A DNA stretch of 64,000 nt from an uncultured Porphyromonadaceae bacterium (GCA_937989585.1 CALKRW010000066.1:12799-76798), one strand, 5' to 3'. Shown: positions 16,004 to 25,064, numbered from the stretch's first letter. Numbers and translations are program-made. Notes: generated by a model from the sequence alone, not told the origin.

Positions 16004-17020
16004 TCAAGGCCGGGAATCCGGGCTGCGGGAGAGAATGAATGCGTCTACACGGTTTAGCAGGCACACAGCGCCGATATATGCGGCTGCAAGAATGAAGAAA
16101 CCATTCAAAGGCATATGGACACGTCCAAACATTCCGCTGAGGAGGTTTACGGCGAAAACAGACCACAGGAGGGCCTGTACCGTGAGACAGAGCGTGCACC
16201 AGTGTCTGGCGCGTATCTTCTGGTACCATATGCTCCAGAATGCGTACGGCAGGCAGAAACAGTTACAGACCGCAAGCCAGCCCCACATATCGGGGAACAT
16301 CAGCAGGACGCAAAGGGAGACGGTGAAGTAGCCCATGCCGATTTCGCTCCATGCTATCAGTCCAAGCAATCTGGAGGCTCCGGATGAAAGGACGTGGTCA
16401 CATCCTCCGGCCTGGATCACGCCGCATACGGCATCGGCTGCGGCGGATTTGACTTTAAGCGTCTTCTGCAACAGGAGGAATGATATGTATATCCCGGCGA
16501 CGCAAAGCACTGCGTCGGCAGTCGCTCCCCAGTGTCTCCATAGTCCGTTGATGACAAAAGCGTATACGAAGAGGAAGGTCAGCGCGCCGGTCAGGACGAG
16601 GTCGCGGCATATTGCGGCCATTTCCGTCAAAAGATTCTTGCGATAGCCGGGTTCGGCAGCATCCTCACCGGGAGAGGCGACAAGTACTATTCCATTGATT
16701 CCTTTTACAAAATCCTCCCGGGAGATTGTCTGTGGAACTCCTTCAGAAAGATAGCATACGCTATCCTTGCCGATTGAGGTGACAATTACAAAAACGCCGA
16801 GACGCGTCTGACACAGCATGGGCACGGGCATGTCGAGCGCCCGCGCGTTATCGGCGAGCCGGACAGCTAGGCTGTCGACTCCATACTCCCTGAGCAGATG
16901 TGTAAGGCCGAACAGAGAGTTGAAGTCCATCCGGCTGAAGCGCTTGTCCGAATATTCCTTTGTGTGAGGGACACCAAGGACATTGAGGAAGTCAGTGAAG
17001 ATAGTATGTTCTTTTTGCAT
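16004..17020 (-). CDS. Degenerate C39 peptidase-like domain fused to vitamin K epoxide reductase (VKOR) domain
   Basis: The protein has 338 residues. Residues 1-125 follow the C39 peptidase pattern (SLFGLTHLLREYGV, VPMLCQTRLGVFVIVTSI, CYLSEG, ISREDFVKGINGIVLVA). The catalytic cysteine is absent and the histidine of the GHFVV-type block is valine (GVFVIV), so it should bind rather than cut. Residues 140-330 are a VKOR-type membrane domain with five or so helices. VCGVIQAGGC has the two loop cysteines with seven residues between, and HWCTLC is the CxxC centre, so all four redox cysteines are there. VKOR normally reoxidises a thioredoxin-like partner using quinone. It lies 23 bases after a thioredoxin gene and 13 before a small peptide gene. 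Confidence 0.8.
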   Translation of the reverse strand: MQKEHTIFTDFLNVLGVPHTKEYSDKRFSRMDFNSLFGLTHLLREYGVDSLAVRLADNARALDMPVPMLCQTRLGVFVIVTSIGKDSVCYLSEGVPQTISREDFVKGINGIVLVASPGEDAAEPGYRKNLLTEMAAICRDLVLTGALTFLFVYAFVINGLWRHWGATADAVLCVAGIYISFLLLQKTLKVKSAAADAVCGVIQAGGCDHVLSSGASRLLGLIAWSEIGMGYFTVSLCVLLMFPDMWGWLAVCNCFCLPYAFWSIWYQKIRARHWCTLCLTVQALLWSVFAVNLLSGMFGRVHMPLNGFFILAAAYIGAVCLLNRVDAFILSRSPDSRP

Positions 17021-17043
17021 GTGCTACTCTTCCCCGGGAATAA

Positions 17044-17340
17044 TCATTTCATGTATTCTTCGACTTTGGCAAGGAGATCGTTTGCTTCGATTTCGCCGCT
17101 ATGGCGCCATACCTCGGTCGAATTCCTGTAAAGAATAAATGTGGGCACAGACTGGACATTCTGTTCGTCGGCGTATTCCTGGTTACGGTCAATGTCGAGT
17201 TGGTAGACTTTGGCGCGGCCTTCGACAAGTTCGCTGACTTGCTCGACGATAGGAGCCATCCGTCTGCAGTGAGGGCACCATGTGGCGAAAAATTCAACCA
17301 GAACAACATTAGCGGTAGAAATCATGTCATTGTAATCCAT
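17044..17340 (-). CDS. Thioredoxin-family protein
   Basis: The protein has 98 residues and no signal peptide, with the active site W21-C22-P-H-C25 in VEFFATWCPHCRRMAP and the cis-proline block VQSVPTFILYRN. WCPHC rather than WCGPC is found in thiol oxidases and DsbA-like proteins as well as some thioredoxins. It is the first gene of the operon with the C39-VKOR fusion, so it is a likely redox partner. With no export signal it should be cytoplasmic, which raises the question of how it meets the VKOR active site. Confidence 0.85.
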   Translation of the reverse strand: MDYNDMISTANVVLVEFFATWCPHCRRMAPIVEQVSELVEGRAKVYQLDIDRNQEYADEQNVQSVPTFILYRNSTEVWRHSGEIEANDLLAKVEEYMK

Positions 17341-17462
17341 AGTAATACAAGCGGTTTAGGTGTGTTAGTAAATCATTCGAATATAGAACGCAATAAAATG
17401 CAGAAAAGTTCTGAAAGTCATTGTGGTGAATGATACTGAAGTGAAAAACAGGTGGATATAAA

Positions 17463-17495
17463 AAAGACCCCCGAAGATTATCTTCGGGAGTCTTT
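17463..17495 (-). terminator. Terminator of tRNA-Glu
   Basis: A 14-base stem with one mismatch (17463-17476 with 17482-17495, 5-base loop) directly follows the tRNA on the minus strand and runs into a T tract. The stem touches the encoded CCA end. Confidence 0.75.
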
Positions 17496-17570
17496 GGTAG
17501 CGCGTCCGGGATTCGAACCCGAGTCTCCGCCTTGAGAGGGCGGCGTGCTAGGCCTCTACACTAATGCGCC
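17495..17570 (-). tRNA. tRNA-Glu (anticodon CUC)
   Basis: Read on the minus strand, all four arms fold. The acceptor GGCGCAT pairs with ACGCGCT (one A-C mismatch and one G-U). D stem GTGT/GCAC, anticodon stem CCGCC/GGCGG around the loop CTCTCAA, and T arm TCGGG-TTCGAAT-CCCGG follow. The anticodon CTC reads GAG. CCA is encoded. A -7-like TTACTTTG at 17589-17596 (one mismatch to TAnnTTTG) may be its promoter. Confidence 0.92.
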
Positions 17571-17672
17571 AAGCGTCGTTTGCGAGTGCAAAGTAACAAC
17601 ATTTTTTTGACACTGCCAAATTTCCAGGCTAAAAATCTAAAAAAACTTTTTGAGTGTTATTCCAATTACGGT

Positions 17673-18503
17673 TTATTTGCCTGATGCATTGGCTATCTGG
17701 TTGCGTGCAACGGAAAGGCGGCGCTCCAGAGCCTCGCGGTCGATTCTCGCCTGACGGAGTTCGGCGCGGGCATGCGCAAGTTGGTAACTGCGTACGATGG
17801 CCTGCGTGTCTTTGGCGGAGAGGGTGATTGTCTGATTTTTCTTACCGCCGGAGATGACAAGTTTCAGGTTGGGGGCCGAAGGGTTATTTACTAGGGCTTT
17901 GGCGATAACGTCGGCGATCTCGGGACCAACAACCAGTGATACTGGAGAATCAGGACCGAAACTTTCTGATTCAGGAGCGGTTACGGAAGCCAGAGTCGTA
18001 GCCCCGGAAACTAGATGTATGGTGCCGGGTATAAAACCGCCGGGAACACGAATCATTAGCATCCATGGCATATCCTCGTTGCCTACACGAGGCTGGACGG
18101 CGAGACTTGCTGAGGAAAGTTCCATGGGATTCAAAGATTTGTCGAGGAGGTAGGAACCTGTTGCGGCCGAAACCACAATTTTCTTGAAAAAGGAAGTCAG
18201 GGAGTCGACACACAATTGTGATGATGCGAGATATGCGTCTGCCTGAGGTATGTCCTGCAGGCATTGTGCCTCGGCAATCGAGGCACGTTGGGTTATTGTC
18301 TTGCGTCGGAGATCGGCGCTGTCGGGAAATTTGGCGTTAAGTGAGTCGCAAAGAGCCTCGGCCTTCTCAAGATTGCCGTTGGCGATGGCCTTGTCGATGG
18401 CGTTGCTCATGTCGGTGGCCGGAGTAGTGCTTTCGTTGTCCGTTATTCCGGAGCAAGAGCAGAGAGAGGCTGCTAGGGCGAGGTATATAAATTTATGTTT
18501 CAT
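17673..18503 (-). CDS. Lipoprotein of unknown function with C-terminal coiled coil
   Basis: The protein has 276 residues and a lipobox (ASLCSC). Residues 30-90 are helical and Ala/Leu rich (AIANGNLEKAEALCDSLNAK, TPR-like). A beta-rich middle follows (about 110-215, with VPGGFIPGTIHLVSGATTL). The last 45 residues form a basic/acidic coiled coil (ARAELRQARIDREALERRLS). It is 44 bases downstream of the RelA-type gene and may share its transcript. I do not recognise a named family. Confidence 0.7.
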   Translation of the reverse strand: MKHKFIYLALAASLCSCSGITDNESTTPATDMSNAIDKAIANGNLEKAEALCDSLNAKFPDSADLRRKTITQRASIAEAQCLQDIPQADAYLASSQLCVDSLTSFFKKIVVSAATGSYLLDKSLNPMELSSASLAVQPRVGNEDMPWMLMIRVPGGFIPGTIHLVSGATTLASVTAPESESFGPDSPVSLVVGPEIADVIAKALVNNPSAPNLKLVISGGKKNQTITLSAKDTQAIVRSYQLAHARAELRQARIDREALERRLSVARNQIANASGK

Positions 18504-18547
18504 GTCAGACTGGATTTGGAGATAATGAATTGCTTATGGGTAAATTG

Positions 18548-20794
18548 TCAATGCGAGCGCTCGACTTCCTTGACACCCTTGACGGTCTTGATCTTGCGGA
18601 TAAGTTCACGTAGTGACGCCTGGTCGGGCACGCCGACGATTACATATCCCTGGAAAAGACCGTCGTTTGAATCGACGGCGATGTTCCGCAGACTCACACC
18701 TTTCTCTTTGGTTATTATGGATGTGATGTTGGTGATTATGCCGATGTCGTCGTAACCGAGTATGCGCAAGGTCGCTCCCATCTGTCCGCCGACCTTTCCG
18801 CTCCATCGTGTGCGGATGATGCGGTAAGGGTAGCGTTCCGAGATGTTTCGGGCATTGGGGCAGTCGGTACGGTGAATCTTGATGACACCCTCGGCAGAGA
18901 TGAAACCGAAGACGTCGTCACCGTATATGGGGTTACAGCAACGGGCGAGACGGTAGTTCATGCCCTTGACATCGCCTGAACCTATGACAAGGATATCATT
19001 GCTGGCCTCGGTCTCGTTATCCTTGTTTGTCTGTAAGACGAATTCACTTGCAGAGACAGCGGCCTCGGCCTCGGCCGTCTTTTTAACCTGTGTTTCGTAC
19101 TTATCCACGATCGAGCCGGCGTCGATTGAGTCGGCGGCAATGGCGCTGTAGAATTCAGTGGCGGTCTTGAATCCAAGTTTCTTGATCAGTTTCATCAACT
19201 GCGACTCGTCGGCCTCGACCTTGCGGTTCTTGAAGCGGCGCTGGAGCGTCTCCTTGCCGAGTTCGGCGGCCCTGCTCTCCTGTTCCTTGAGCGTTACGCG
19301 AATCTTGTTACGGGCTTTGGACGTGACAGCGAAATTCAGCCAGTCCTGCTTTGGTGTCTGGGTAGGAGAGGTTGATATCTCGACTGTGTCGCCGCTCTGC
19401 AATTTATAGTTGATCTTGCGATTCTTGCCGTTGACCTTTCCTCCGACGCACTGGCAGCCCAGCCGCGAGTGTATGGCGAAGGCAAAATCGAGGACCGAAG
19501 CACCCAGAGGGAGACGGTGAAGGTCACCTTTGGGAGTGAACACGAACACCTCCTTGTTGTAGATGTCCATGGTCATGTTTTTCATCAGTTCCATAGGACC
19601 GGTCTCGGCAGTCTCGAGTATGTCGCGGACGTTCTTCATCCAGTCGTCGAGATTTTCCTCTGACTTGATTCCCTTGTAGCGCCAGTGGGCGGCAAGACCT
19701 TTTTCAGCAACCTGATCCATGCGACGTGTGCGAATCTGAACCTCGACCCAGCGCTCGTCGGGCCCGTAGACAGTTATATGCAGGGACTCGTAGCCGTTGG
19801 CTTTGGGTATTGAAATCCAGTCCTTCATTCGCGCCGGATTGGGCCGGAACATGTCCGTGATGAGCGAGTAGGTCAGCCAGCAGTCCTGCTTCTCGCGTTC
19901 GGCGGGAGCGTCGATTATGATACGTATGGCGAACAGGTCGTAGATGCCGTCGATGTCGTTTTTTTGTTTTTTCATCTTATTCCATATGGAATAGATGGAT
20001 TTCGTGCGGCCCTTGATGTCGAACTTCAGGCCTTCGGCCTCGAGTTTGGCCTTGACGGGAGCGATGAAGTTGGCTATGTATGCGTCGCGCTTGACTTTGG
20101 TCTCGTTGAGTTTGTGTGCGATGGAGGTATAGATTCCACGGTCGGTATACTTCAGTGACATGTCCTCGAGTTCGGACTTGATGGCGTAAAGTCCGAGGCG
20201 ATGGGCCAGTGGAGCGTAGAGGTATGCTGCCTCGCCGGCGACACGTCGCACGGCATCCTCGTCTGGGTGATGGTTGATGGAACGCATCAGGGCGAGGCGG
20301 GCGGCAATCATTATTATGATTACACGAATGTCCTCGGCAAAGGTCAGAAGCAGACGCTTGAAGTTTTCGTCCTGGACTGTAGCATTACGTTTGTAAAGGG
20401 AAGCGGCCCGAATGAGACGGCTGACGGTTAGGGCTACATCATCGCCCCATACACCGGCGAGTTCTGACTGTGACAGGAATCCGGTTTCCACCAGGGGGCG
20501 CATGAGGATTGTCAGGCACATAGTGCGGTCAGGTGCGACTTTCTCGCATAGCACGAGACAGGTGTCAAGGCTGCGGGACAGAGGATGAAGGCCGAAGTTG
20601 TCGCGCACGAAGATGTCGGCCTCTATCGCGCGACGCAGGAGATCGAGCACACGCTCACGGTCACCGTCCTGCAGCAGTGGCTCTAGAGTGTCGGCAAGGG
20701 CATCGAAGCCCTCGCGCAGTTTCTTGAGTTCCGATACTGACAGGGGAGTCTTGTCAGGTTCGGGCTGAAGCGAGTTGTTGGTGTTTTCGGTCAT
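18548..20794 (-). CDS. relA: RelA-type (p)ppGpp synthetase with degenerate hydrolase domain
   Basis: I start the 748-residue protein at MTENTNNSLQ because the promoter at 20864-20896 excludes the longer frame. The N-terminal hydrolase region keeps its helices (FAEDIRVIIIMIAARLALMR, YAPLAHRLGLYAIKSELEDM) but lacks the HD and ED residues: the HDxxED block reads MRPLVETG. The synthetase domain is intact (GRTKSIYSIWNKMKKQ, DLFAIRIIID, KANGYESLHITVYG, VEVQIRTRRMDQVAEKG). TGS (VFVFTPKGDLHRLPLGASVL), a Cys-containing linker (NYRLARCCNPIYGD) and a C-terminal ACT domain follow. It should make the alarmone and not degrade it, as in proteobacterial RelA. A separate hydrolase must exist elsewhere in the genome. 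Confidence 0.9.
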   Translation of the reverse strand: MTENTNNSLQPEPDKTPLSVSELKKLREGFDALADTLEPLLQDGDRERVLDLLRRAIEADIFVRDNFGLHPLSRSLDTCLVLCEKVAPDRTMCLTILMRPLVETGFLSQSELAGVWGDDVALTVSRLIRAASLYKRNATVQDENFKRLLLTFAEDIRVIIIMIAARLALMRSINHHPDEDAVRRVAGEAAYLYAPLAHRLGLYAIKSELEDMSLKYTDRGIYTSIAHKLNETKVKRDAYIANFIAPVKAKLEAEGLKFDIKGRTKSIYSIWNKMKKQKNDIDGIYDLFAIRIIIDAPAEREKQDCWLTYSLITDMFRPNPARMKDWISIPKANGYESLHITVYGPDERWVEVQIRTRRMDQVAEKGLAAHWRYKGIKSEENLDDWMKNVRDILETAETGPMELMKNMTMDIYNKEVFVFTPKGDLHRLPLGASVLDFAFAIHSRLGCQCVGGKVNGKNRKINYKLQSGDTVEISTSPTQTPKQDWLNFAVTSKARNKIRVTLKEQESRAAELGKETLQRRFKNRKVEADESQLMKLIKKLGFKTATEFYSAIAADSIDAGSIVDKYETQVKKTAEAEAAVSASEFVLQTNKDNETEASNDILVIGSGDVKGMNYRLARCCNPIYGDDVFGFISAEGVIKIHRTDCPNARNISERYPYRIIRTRWSGKVGGQMGATLRILGYDDIGIITNITSIITKEKGVSLRNIAVDSNDGLFQGYVIVGVPDQASLRELIRKIKTVKGVKEVERSH

Positions 20795-20863
20795 AATCTG
20801 TGCCAGTGGAAATGTGAATCGTAAATATTTGAAACTGTATTGTTGAGATGCAGTGCGATGTGC

Positions 20864-20896
20864 CAAAATTACGAATAATTTTCGACACATCGCAAA
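20864..20896 (-). promoter_or_regulatory. Promoter of the RelA-type gene
   Basis: On the minus strand TTTG (20893-20896), 21 bases, then TAATTTTG (20864-20871). Initiation near 20857 gives a leader of about 60 bases before the start at 20794. Confidence 0.6.
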
Positions 20897-20952
20897 AATA
20901 GGGCTTAAAAGTTGTTTTTGCTGAGAACCGTGGTTTGTAAAAGTGCGGCAGC

Positions 20953-21564
20953 TTAATCGCAGATTTCCAACGGCAGACGGTTCAACTCCTCGATGTAATC
21001 AAGAATCTGCTGCCGTCCGCGTCGATCGATACTTGATGTGCGGAATACCGGAGGAAGTTCCTCCCATGTCTCAAGCAAGGTCTCGCAGTATTTGGCGGTC
21101 GCAATCTTGGCGGCATTGGAACTAAGTTTGTCAAGTTTAGTGAACACAATGGCGAAAGGCACACCGTTCTCGCCCAGCCACTGCATGAATTCCATGTCAA
21201 TTTTCTGTGGCTGATGGCGCCCGTCGATCAGCAGGAAGAGATTGGTCATCTGCTCGCGGTTGAGAATATAGTCCTTGATCATGGCCTCTAGGCGAGTGCG
21301 GTCGGCTTTGGAACGCTGGGCATAGCCATAGCCGGGAAGGTCGACAATCTGCCATTCGTCATTGACTATGAAGTGGTTGATAAGCATTGTCTTGCCGGGT
21401 GTAGACGAAGTCATTGCGAGGCCTTTCTGTCCGGTTAGCATGTTTATCAGCGAGGACTTGCCGACATTGGATCGACCTATGAATGCATATTCGTGCATTG
21501 AGGACTTGGGACATTTGTCGTATGAAGGTGCCGAGGTTACGAAGCGTGCGGTGTTTATGATCAT
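20953..21564 (-). CDS. engB: Ribosome biogenesis GTP-binding protein EngB (YihA/YsxC)
   Basis: The protein has 203 residues, the family's usual length. The GTPase motifs are G30-RSNVGKS-37 (P-loop), a threonine in the STPGKT switch I, D75-LPG (DLPGYGYAQRSK, typical of EngB) and FTKLDKLS for guanine specificity. It assists late assembly of the large ribosomal subunit. It is the downstream gene of a trmN6, CPBP protease, engB series. Confidence 0.93.
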   Translation of the reverse strand: MIINTARFVTSAPSYDKCPKSSMHEYAFIGRSNVGKSSLINMLTGQKGLAMTSSTPGKTMLINHFIVNDEWQIVDLPGYGYAQRSKADRTRLEAMIKDYILNREQMTNLFLLIDGRHQPQKIDMEFMQWLGENGVPFAIVFTKLDKLSSNAAKIATAKYCETLLETWEELPPVFRTSSIDRRGRQQILDYIEELNRLPLEICD

Positions 21565-21634
21565 ATTCCTGCTTGTCTTATGTAGTTTTCAGTGTTGTGA
21601 ATTAGTGTTCAATCGTATGAGGTGAGAACATATG

Positions 21635-22582
21635 TCAGTCTAACGCATCGGGTGCCGGTTTGGTTTGCGCCCCTTTGCGGCATGTGCGGTATACGGCCCA
21701 GAGACACAGTGCGCTTAACAGTACGGAAGCGATGATATATATAATGTCAATAGTATTGCCTGGAGCCTGTGCGGAAATGTTTTCCGGACTCATTCCGTGG
21801 CGGAGACCCATCCAGCGTACAACGACGAATAAGGTGTTGTTCATCATGTGGGCTATCACGGGAAGCCATAACGAGCCGCTCCACCAGAGCAGGTAGCCGA
21901 AGAATGCGCCAAGCAGGAGGCGGGGTACAAAACCGTAGAACTGGAAGTGCATGGCACTGAACAGGATTGCTGAAATCCAGATTGCCATATGCGCGTTACG
22001 TATCCAGGCGTAAAGTATTCTCTGAAGTGCGCCACGGAAGAGAAGTTCCTCGCTGAGTCCGGCCAGGACACCGACAATCAGGATGCTGACAATAAGCGAG
22101 CCGACATCCTTGCCTCCGAGCACGAGGTTGATGCTGGATGTCGCCGACTGTTCGGCGTTACGCATCCAGTTCTCGATTGCGCTCATGGATTCAGGCAACT
22201 GCAGGCTATTGTTCCATTGCACTATCCATTCCATTGCCGGAGTCGAGAAAAAGAGTGCGAATACGGCATAAAACACAGTCCTGAGACGAGGCTGGCAGTC
22301 GATGGCCAGCAGGGTGGCCGGAAGGCGTGTTGACAGCATGGCTGTCGCTAATGCCGGGAGTATGAACAGAATCAGGTCCTGAAGCACAGAACCGATTCGC
22401 AACGCCTTCTCGGGACTTGGAAATCTCGACAGCACAAAGGTGTATAAGGCGCTGATGAGCAGGTAGCATACAAGCCATATGCAGAACAGCAGCAAAAGCG
22501 ACTTTGCGGGTTCGATGGCAAGGAGGCCTGCGGGGGATTTGCCGGCAGGACGGCTTAGGTATTGTGGAGATGGGCTGGTCAT
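21635..22582 (-). CDS. CPBP-family intramembrane metalloprotease (CAAX/Abi type)
   Basis: The protein has 315 residues and about eight hydrophobic segments. Active-site motifs are E178-E179-LLFRG, AILFSAMHFQFYG and HMMNNTLFV, which give the two glutamates, histidine and histidine/asparagine of the CPBP (PF02517) family. Substrates in Bacteroidota are mostly unknown. Some relatives protect against bacteriocins. It begins 4 bases after the trmN6 stop, so it is co-transcribed. Confidence 0.87.
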   Translation of the reverse strand: MTSPSPQYLSRPAGKSPAGLLAIEPAKSLLLLFCIWLVCYLLISALYTFVLSRFPSPEKALRIGSVLQDLILFILPALATAMLSTRLPATLLAIDCQPRLRTVFYAVFALFFSTPAMEWIVQWNNSLQLPESMSAIENWMRNAEQSATSSINLVLGGKDVGSLIVSILIVGVLAGLSEELLFRGALQRILYAWIRNAHMAIWISAILFSAMHFQFYGFVPRLLLGAFFGYLLWWSGSLWLPVIAHMMNNTLFVVVRWMGLRHGMSPENISAQAPGNTIDIIYIIASVLLSALCLWAVYRTCRKGAQTKPAPDALD

Positions 22583-22586
22583 GGGG

Positions 22587-23285
22587 TCAGAAGTTAAGGT
22601 AGAAATCGCGTGTCAGGGAACGATATTCTACGCTATGATTGTTTGAGGAGTCTCTTATTTCAAGACCGGTAATCTGGGGTGTGGTATCATGTCGTCCGAG
22701 TTCGACAAGTATTCGTAATGGGGGCCGTCCCTCAAGCGTGCTTACACGGCACAGGCGATGAAGTTTCATCCGGTTCATCTCTGCGGTGAATATGACGTCG
22801 TCTTCGCAATCAGCGGGGAGAATCATACTCAGGATTCCATTATCAGTCAGCATCTCGTCAGCGCGTCTTATCAGAGATGTGTAACTGAATCCGGAGTCGA
22901 TATGCCGGGCGAGGGCTCTTGCTGAATCAGTGGAACGCAGCGTTGAGCTGAAGAACGGAGGGTTGCTGACAACTGCATCGAATCTGTCATCCGGCGTCCA
23001 GTCGGCGAAATCCATGCATCTGACGGAAATCCTTTCGGTCCATGGTGAATTCGAGATATTGTATTCGGCATCCTTACAGGCTTCTGGATCGATTTCCAGA
23101 GCAGTGATACGGACATCCGGGAAACGTTGGGCAATCATCAGGGAAACGAGTCCGGAGCCGGCGCCTAAATCAGCGACTTTCGAACCGTAACATTCTGCCC
23201 AGGCGCCAAGCAATACGCCGTCGGTGGAAATTTTCATGCCACAGCGCGAGTCGTCGCAATGGAATTTTTTAAAACTGAAGGCCAT
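22587..23285 (-). CDS. trmN6: tRNA1(Val) (adenine-37-N6)-methyltransferase
   Basis: The protein has 232 residues and starts with FSFKKFHCDDSRCGMKISTD, the conserved beginning of the TrmN6/YfiC family. DLGAGSG (39-45) binds S-adenosylmethionine, and N108-PPFF is the catalytic motif of N6-adenine methyltransferases. It should modify A37 of tRNA-Val. It is the first gene of the series with the CPBP protease and engB. Confidence 0.9.
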   Translation of the reverse strand: MAFSFKKFHCDDSRCGMKISTDGVLLGAWAECYGSKVADLGAGSGLVSLMIAQRFPDVRITALEIDPEACKDAEYNISNSPWTERISVRCMDFADWTPDDRFDAVVSNPPFFSSTLRSTDSARALARHIDSGFSYTSLIRRADEMLTDNGILSMILPADCEDDVIFTAEMNRMKLHRLCRVSTLEGRPPLRILVELGRHDTTPQITGLEIRDSSNNHSVEYRSLTRDFYLNF

Positions 23286-23354
23286 GTGGTCTGCGCTTTT
23301 CTACGGATAATAATCGTCAGGCTATGAAATCTATGGCTGGCGGTTTGATAAAAA

Positions 23355-23394
23355 AGTCTGCCCCGAAGCGAAAATGCTTACCCGAGGGCAGACT
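23355..23394 (-). terminator. Terminator of the pfp gene
   Basis: AGTCTGCCC (23355-23363) pairs with 23386-23394. Inside is a smaller AAGC/GCTT stem. On the minus strand a T run follows. It lies 27 bases past the pfp stop. Confidence 0.7.
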
Positions 23395-23420
23395 ATGCAA
23401 GCTGAGATTTGGGTCTTGGA

Positions 23421-25064
23421 TTATTTGCCTTGGTGCTCGTACTGGAGAGTGAGCGAAGGCTGGTCGCATACCTCGGAGGGACCGAAGTACTGGATTGGAC
23501 CGGGATAGATATAGCATGTGTTCATGGCCCAGTCGTGACGCTGACGCGCGAATTTGCGGAATGGAGCGCCGTCAAGACGGACGAGTGCCTTCTGGATAAC
23601 GGGTTTGAGTTTGCCGTTACGCTGTTCCATGTTCATCATCATGGTGATGGGAATACCGCCGGCAACCCACTGAACCGCAGGTTTCACGAGATTGCGGACA
23701 GAAGACATGTAACCGGTCACTCCGGCCTGAATCAGACATGCGGCATTGAAGCCAAGCGCGTAGCAGTAGTCGGCGTCGAAGTTCGACGGATCGGCGCAAC
23801 GTCCTTCGTAACCGAAGAAGTGGTGCATCGGAGTGAATTTGCCGTTGTATTTGCCTTCGGCGCGTAGAACCTCGAGGCGACGGCTTACCATCTCGCTGAG
23901 CAGTTTCTCGGTCTCGATGAGTGAAACCTGGACATTTCCGTGAGGATCGCGGTCGAGGGTCAGCTGACGTGCCACGCCAAGAGGCAGAGACTCGTATGTC
24001 GCGGCGTTCGCTGCGCAGAGTTTTGCAAGGACGAATGCGCGTTTGTCCTCGGAGGCGGCGAATTCATCGGCATTTTTGGCGATGATGTCGTTGAGTTCGG
24101 CTATTAGGCGTCCTACGGCAGGGATGAACTCAATCAGGCCTTCAGGGATGAGTACTGTGCCGAAGTTGTTTCCTTCGGCTGCGCGTGCGGCAACTACATC
24201 GGCGAGTTGGTTGACGATATCCTGCAGGGTGAGGTTCTTCTCCTCGATTTCTTCGGAGATGATGCATACGTTGGGCTGGCACTGTAGCGCGCATTCAAGC
24301 GCGATATGGCTTGCGGAGCGGCCCATGAGTTTGATGAAGTGCCAGTATTTCTTTGACGAGTTGCAGTCACGTTGTATATTGCCTATTACCTCGCTGTAGA
24401 CTTTTGTGGCTGTGTCGAAGCCGAAGGATGTCTCGATTAGGTCGTTCTTCAGGTCGCCGTCAATGGTCTTGGGGCAGCCTAATACCTGTACTCCTGCGTT
24501 GATCGACTGGTAATACTCGGCCAGTACGGCGGCGTTGGTGTTCGAGTCGTCGCCTCCGATGATGACCAGGGCGGAGATTCCGAGTTCCTTGAGAATCTCA
24601 AGGCCTTTGTCGAACTGCTCCTTGGTCTCGAGTTTTGTACGGCCTGAGCCGATGATGTCGAATCCGCCGGTGTTGCGGTATTCGTCGATGATGGCGGACG
24701 TAAGTTCGATATATTTATGGTCCACGAGACCGCCGGGGCCCATGACGAAGCCGAACAGGCGCGAGTCGCGGTGGATTTTCTTAATGCCGTCAAAAAGTCC
24801 GGATATGACATTGTGTCCGCCGGGTGCCTGACCGCCTGAAAGAATAACACCGACGTTGACAGGTTTGCCGACAGTCGGAGTCATGTTCTTCTCGAAGTGG
24901 AGTTCGGGAAGACCGTAGGTGTTGGGGAAGAGTGCTTTGATTTCGTCCTGGTCGGCCACGGATTGTGTGGGTTTGCCGAGAACTGCCTTCACGGGACCGG
25001 TCAGCGCGATGGGAAGTTTAGGCTGATAGGCTGCGCGGGCTTTCTGAAGAGCGCTTTTTTTCAT
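23421..25064 (-). CDS. pfp: Diphosphate--fructose-6-phosphate 1-phosphotransferase (PPi-dependent PFK)
   Basis: From the ATG at 25064 the protein has 547 residues, the size of the long PFP clade. I rejected the earlier frame start at 25223, since a promoter-like TTACTTTG lies at 25153-25160. G170-GDDSNTN carries the aspartate that excludes ATP, and PKTIDGDLK (198-206) is the fructose-6-phosphate/catalytic loop, its lysine marking PPi use. MGRSASHIALECALQ and SEEIEEKN follow. It catalyses the reversible phosphorylation of fructose 6-phosphate in glycolysis. With pyruvate phosphate dikinase at 59380 it points to a PPi-saving glycolysis. Confidence 0.95.
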   Translation of the reverse strand: MKKSALQKARAAYQPKLPIALTGPVKAVLGKPTQSVADQDEIKALFPNTYGLPELHFEKNMTPTVGKPVNVGVILSGGQAPGGHNVISGLFDGIKKIHRDSRLFGFVMGPGGLVDHKYIELTSAIIDEYRNTGGFDIIGSGRTKLETKEQFDKGLEILKELGISALVIIGGDDSNTNAAVLAEYYQSINAGVQVLGCPKTIDGDLKNDLIETSFGFDTATKVYSEVIGNIQRDCNSSKKYWHFIKLMGRSASHIALECALQCQPNVCIISEEIEEKNLTLQDIVNQLADVVAARAAEGNNFGTVLIPEGLIEFIPAVGRLIAELNDIIAKNADEFAASEDKRAFVLAKLCAANAATYESLPLGVARQLTLDRDPHGNVQVSLIETEKLLSEMVSRRLEVLRAEGKYNGKFTPMHHFFGYEGRCADPSNFDADYCYALGFNAACLIQAGVTGYMSSVRNLVKPAVQWVAGGIPITMMMNMEQRNGKLKPVIQKALVRLDGAPFRKFARQRHDWAMNTCYIYPGPIQYFGPSEVCDQPSLTLQYEHQGK

